Shown here piece after piece: positions 61,354 to 64,000 of a stretch of DNA of 64,000 bases. The stretch comes from Microbulbifer sp. Q7. GTDB taxonomy: Bacteria > Pseudomonadota > Gammaproteobacteria > Pseudomonadales > Cellvibrionaceae. The notes under the pieces were generated by a model, which saw only the letters and a list, made by a program, of their open reading frames with translations, made no database searches and was not told the DNA's origin. The position numbers were made by a program, and so were the translations under genes. Each line of letters begins with the position of its first letter. Positions within the stretch are counted from its first letter, which is position 1. The stretch is taken from contig NZ_LROY01000002.1 in NCBI RefSeq assembly GCF_001639145.1, forward strand, positions 2,016,501 through 2,080,500, read 5' to 3'.

Positions 61354-64000
61354 TCAGGTCACAGGTGCGAAGGTAAAACGCGCGGGTGACCTGAGTATCC
61401 CTCCTACAGCCAATAGCAGCAAAAACCAGAACCCCACACTACCGCCACTGCTGCTCCCCCCGGAACTTCCCCCTAGGTTTCCGCTGCCGATAACTCCTAC
61501 ACCACTACTACTCCCGCTACTACCACTACTACTCCCGCTACTACTGCTACCACTACTACTCCCGCTACTACTGCTACCACTACTACTCCCGCTACTACTG
61601 CTACCGCTACTGCTACTGCTACTGCTACTGCTACTGCTACTGCTACTGCTACTGCTACTGCTACTGCTACTGCTACTGCTACTGCTAACAGTATCGTCAT
61701 CCACAATTACTACCCGCACAACTGCAGGTTCAAGCACAGTATCGGCATCGGATGTGGCAATCATCAGGATATCCACAGTCTCATCTTCTTCGGCAACCAG
61801 ATCGTGCTTTATCTCCAAACGCACCGGAATCCGGTCCTGACCCTCGCGAAACTCCGCCTCGGTGCGCATGAAAACAAAATCGTCCGCCTCAGCGGTGGAA
61901 GTTCCCCGCACCTCCAGCCGCACGGAACGTCGCCCCGCATTTACATCACCATCGCGCAGAAGATACAGGTCAACAAAGCCCTGATGCTCACCAATTTCAT
62001 AGTTGCTGTCTTCCCACTGGAAGATATAGGGAATGGCGGTTTCACCATCTAACTGGGCCAACCGCCATAGGCCATTAACTCCATCCCCCAACACTTGGCC
62101 GGGGGCCAGATCAGAGGCGTAAAAGTACAAGCGACGACCGTCCAACGCGAGCTGGAGACGATCATCGAACCGTGGCAAAAGTGAAAAATCCAGGTCACCG
62201 GGCAGAGAGTTCAACTCATCCTCTCCGGAGAGGATGACCGGGGGAAAAAATGGGGTGCATACCTCAGAGCAGAAACTGGACCCAAATGGCTGATCTTGAT
62301 CAAATACGTACACGCTGTGCCCACGCCGTCCCGAGGAGGCACCGCCGACCAGGCGCAAGCCAAAGTTGTCCGCAACCACCTCCACCGCATGCCCGAAACA
62401 CGCGTCGCCACGACCGTCGCTATCCGTATCCGTCTGCGTTTCGTTAGCGTGAAACGGGCAGTTATCCAGAGCGTTTACTACACCGTCGTCATCAATGTCC
62501 GGCAACTGTGTCGCCAGCTCCGCAGAGCGGATTGTGTTCAAGTGCAGATGCTCACTGACTGGCAGGCTTTCTGAACCATTGCCAAAATTGACAAAGTCAT
62601 TCCAGATGGCAAAAGCCCCAGTATCGGCCCCATTTCCCCGTGTTTGCTCGAGTTTGACAATTTCCGCTTCCGGTATCCCCACCTCAACCACGAAGTCTGT
62701 GAGCCCATCCGGCACAAATTCTCGATAGCGGTCCAACCTGGCATCCGATACCGAACGGTTTCCCACCCAAGTAGACAGGGTATTGAATACATTATGAAAA
62801 GGCTCGCGCAGCCTTACCGAAATCTGCAGCGGGTAGGTTCCTCCTGGAGGAACCGCGACTCCGTCCCCCTGTGACAAATTGATTATCTCGGCGTTGGACG
62901 CATCATATGAAAATGCTCCCCTCTCCTCTGCGGCCAATCCGGGCATAGTGAAGCCATAGAAAGCGTAATTTGCGCGTCCTACTGCGTCGTTGAAGAAAAA
63001 TACGATCTTCGTGGAGTAGGCCTCTTCCCTCTGAAAATTCAGCAGACGGACATCTTCAAATATTCCCCTTCTGGAATCGCCCCAAGGCGGAGTCTGCGAT
63101 ACCCAGCGAAAGCGGCCGAGAACACTCGCCCCCAGATGTGGGATTACTTGAGCCGTCGCCGACGCATGCTGCTGCTGGTCGATATCCAAATCACCGAAAT
63201 CGTCAGTGATAGTGATTGCTCCGACATCACTCAGAATACTTCCCGGTACGCTGCCATAGCGATCAATGAGCATTTTACTCCCATCAATCTGCAGGGAGGG
63301 CAGCTGCACATCGCCATTGTCCGCGGGACGCCCATTATCAGTAACCAAAGTGAAAAAACCGACATCAAAATCTGAACTATAGGCTTGACCAGGGTGGTTC
63401 ATAGGATGCACGTGGACGCTAATGAGATTCTCACCGTCGTAAAAAGTCGACGTGTCCAAAGTGAAGCTTCGCTCCCACACTGGCGAATCCACCATATGTC
63501 CATGGTGATGGGTAGGTAAAACTCTAAAATTCTGATAGAACTGCGCGTGCTGTCCCATCTTGTTGCGCACGATCACCTTGCCAGAAATGACACCACTTAC
63601 CGGCAGCCCTTCACTCACTAGCGCACCACTGCTGTCAAAAATCTGTATTTCAATATCGCGATTGACCACACTCACCTGAAAGGTCGCTTCTGCCACCAAA
63701 CCGTGAGCATGGGCACGAAGGGTAATGTGCAATTTTCCGGGGAATTCGGCCGCAGTAATCGTTAGATCATCTCCACTGACAGAGGTATGGATTAGCCCAT
63801 GGTTGGCCGAATGTGCCACAACGTATGAGAGTGAATCACTGTCCGGGTCAGAGAAGTAATCGCGCAGATTGATGGTGATCGAATCCCCCTGGTCCAGAAC
63901 CAGATCATCTGGAACCTGCACCAGTTGCGGCGCGCGATCGGTACTCTCTGCAGCGGGGCCGACACGAAAAGCACGCACCGCACCTCCGGCGACAAAAAGT
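61354..64000 (-). CDS. Large exported poly-serine-linker protein, 5' end outside window
   Basis: The frame is open through the window edge (codons reading ...LFVAGGAV before a GTG at 63978), so the real start lies beyond 64000; no signal peptide is visible here. Visible domains in order are a cadherin/Ig-like repeat (PDDLVLDQGDSITINL), further beta-rich regions, thrombospondin type-3 calcium repeats (DDDGVVNALDNCP, DTDSDGRGDAC) and a Calx-beta-like domain. A poly-Ser tract of about 75 residues follows, then GGSSSGGSVGFWFLLLLAVGG and a basic end. The tail fits a GlyGly-CTERM anchor processed by rhombosortase. Probably a cell-surface adhesin or polymer-degradation accessory. Confidence 0.85.
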   Translation of the reverse strand, partial: LFVAGGAVRAFRVGPAAESTDRAPQLVQVPDDLVLDQGDSITINLRDYFSDPDSDSLSYVVAHSANHGLIHTSVSGDDLTITAAEFPGKLHITLRAHAHGLVAEATFQVSVVNRDIEIQIFDSSGALVSEGLPVSGVISGKVIVRNKMGQHAQFYQNFRVLPTHHHGHMVDSPVWERSFTLDTSTFYDGENLISVHVHPMNHPGQAYSSDFDVGFFTLVTDNGRPADNGDVQLPSLQIDGSKMLIDRYGSVPGSILSDVGAITITDDFGDLDIDQQQHASATAQVIPHLGASVLGRFRWVSQTPPWGDSRRGIFEDVRLLNFQREEAYSTKIVFFFNDAVGRANYAFYGFTMPGLAAEERGAFSYDASNAEIINLSQGDGVAVPPGGTYPLQISVRLREPFHNVFNTLSTWVGNRSVSDARLDRYREFVPDGLTDFVVEVGIPEAEIVKLEQTRGNGADTGAFAIWNDFVNFGNGSESLPVSEHLHLNTIRSAELATQLPDIDDDGVVNALDNCPFHANETQTDTDSDGRGDACFGHAVEVVADNFGLRLVGGASSGRRGHSVYVFDQDQPFGSSFCSEVCTPFFPPVILSGEDELNSLPGDLDFSLLPRFDDRLQLALDGRRLYFYASDLAPGQVLGDGVNGLWRLAQLDGETAIPYIFQWEDSNYEIGEHQGFVDLYLLRDGDVNAGRRSVRLEVRGTSTAEADDFVFMRTEAEFREGQDRIPVRLEIKHDLVAEEDETVDILMIATSDADTVLEPAVVRVVIVDDDTVSSSSSSSSSSSSSSSSSSSSSSSSSSSGSSSSGSSSGSSSSGSSSGSSSSGSSSGSSGSSSGVGVIGSGNLGGSSGGSSSGGSVGFWFLLLLAVGGILRSPARFTFAPVT
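61498..61687. repeat. Poly-Ser-coding tandem repeats
   Basis: 61606-61687 is a run of about 13 copies of a 6-bp unit (CTACTG on the plus strand, Ser-Ser codons on the coding minus strand). It is flanked at 61498-61605 by about three copies of a 27-bp unit coding Gly-interrupted serines. The homogeneous codon pair makes slippage likely; changes by whole units keep frame. Confidence 0.9.

Noticed and set aside
61498..61687. CRISPR-like regular repetition
   Set aside because: The repeats are contiguous 6-bp and 27-bp units without unique spacers and code for serine within a long open frame.

Overview
The window is about 58-60% G+C by eye, densely coded and clearly gammaproteobacterial. Several features point to a marine, polysaccharide-degrading member of the Cellvibrionales, most likely close to Microbulbifer (inference): a poly-serine-linker exported protein with a GlyGly-CTERM-like tail, a class GN ('marine proteobacterial') sortase with its VIT/vWA target, FabV as enoyl reductase, and a Pseudomonas-like dksA-gluQ-cbrA-cbrB-pcnB-folK-panB gene order. 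No rRNA, tRNA, prophage, IS transposase or CRISPR array was recognised.

Layout. 0.1-4.7 kb (minus): a glutamine-synthetase-like ligase, aldehyde dehydrogenase, a small exported protein and an iron alcohol dehydrogenase, probably an amine or amino-alcohol catabolic operon. 4.9-12.5 kb: housekeeping and stress genes (ppa, tag, cysE-like, an M15 peptidase, a TfoX C-terminal-domain protein, htpX, an HtrA-like protease, a small Rieske protein, sfsA). 12.7-24.4 kb (plus): dksA, gluQ, a small membrane ORF overlapping cbrA, cbrA, cbrB, a 1-kb gap holding an apparent CrcZ-type Hfq-sequestering RNA, then pcnB, folK, a deoxynucleoside kinase, panB and a thioesterase. 24.4-33.4 kb (minus): a ZntB/CorA transporter, a hexose-6-P mutarotase, dapA-bamC-MBL hydrolase, a lipid A acyltransferase, a DUF2789 protein, a Tas-like aldo/keto reductase and fabV. 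33.9-36.4 kb: a hotdog thioesterase and a divergent LysR regulator/oxidoreductase pair. 36.6-39.3 kb (minus): SulP transporter and tandem universal stress protein. 39.8-47.3 kb (plus): an adaptor-ATPase-permease-permease ABC module followed by a sigma-54 response regulator and an NtrY-like kinase with almost no extracytoplasmic domain. 47.3-48.4 kb (minus): three small Cys-rich lipoproteins. 48.7-53.0 kb (minus): aceE-aceF. 53.7-56.7 kb (minus): sortase and target. 56.8-61.3 kb: pyrB, sbcB, argS. 61.35 kb to the right edge: a large exported poly-Ser protein whose 5' end lies outside.

Most notable points. (1) The cbrB-pcnB gap has a sigma-54 promoter (GG-N10-GC), upstream TGTTAC/GTAACA half-sites, and an approximately 400-nt A-rich stretch with at least eight in-phase AAN clusters. 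This matches the architecture of Pseudomonas CrcZ, outside the genus where I know it to be described. (2) Two palindromic elements at 39.4 and 41.1 kb share a 25/27-identical core and the same layout. Their outer arms are unrelated in sequence between copies yet almost perfectly complementary within each copy; a third, looser relative sits at 37.6 kb. Two other palindromic repeats (33.4 and 57.9 kb) belong to different families. (3) The ABC module resembles a Bce-type flux-sensing system rebuilt around sigma-54, with its own candidate promoter and TGTCCG/CGGACA operator sites.

The CbrAB-CrcZ block would link carbon status to Hfq-dependent translation. The exporter cluster appears to be an autoregulated envelope-stress or export module. 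Most of the rest is core metabolism and envelope maintenance.
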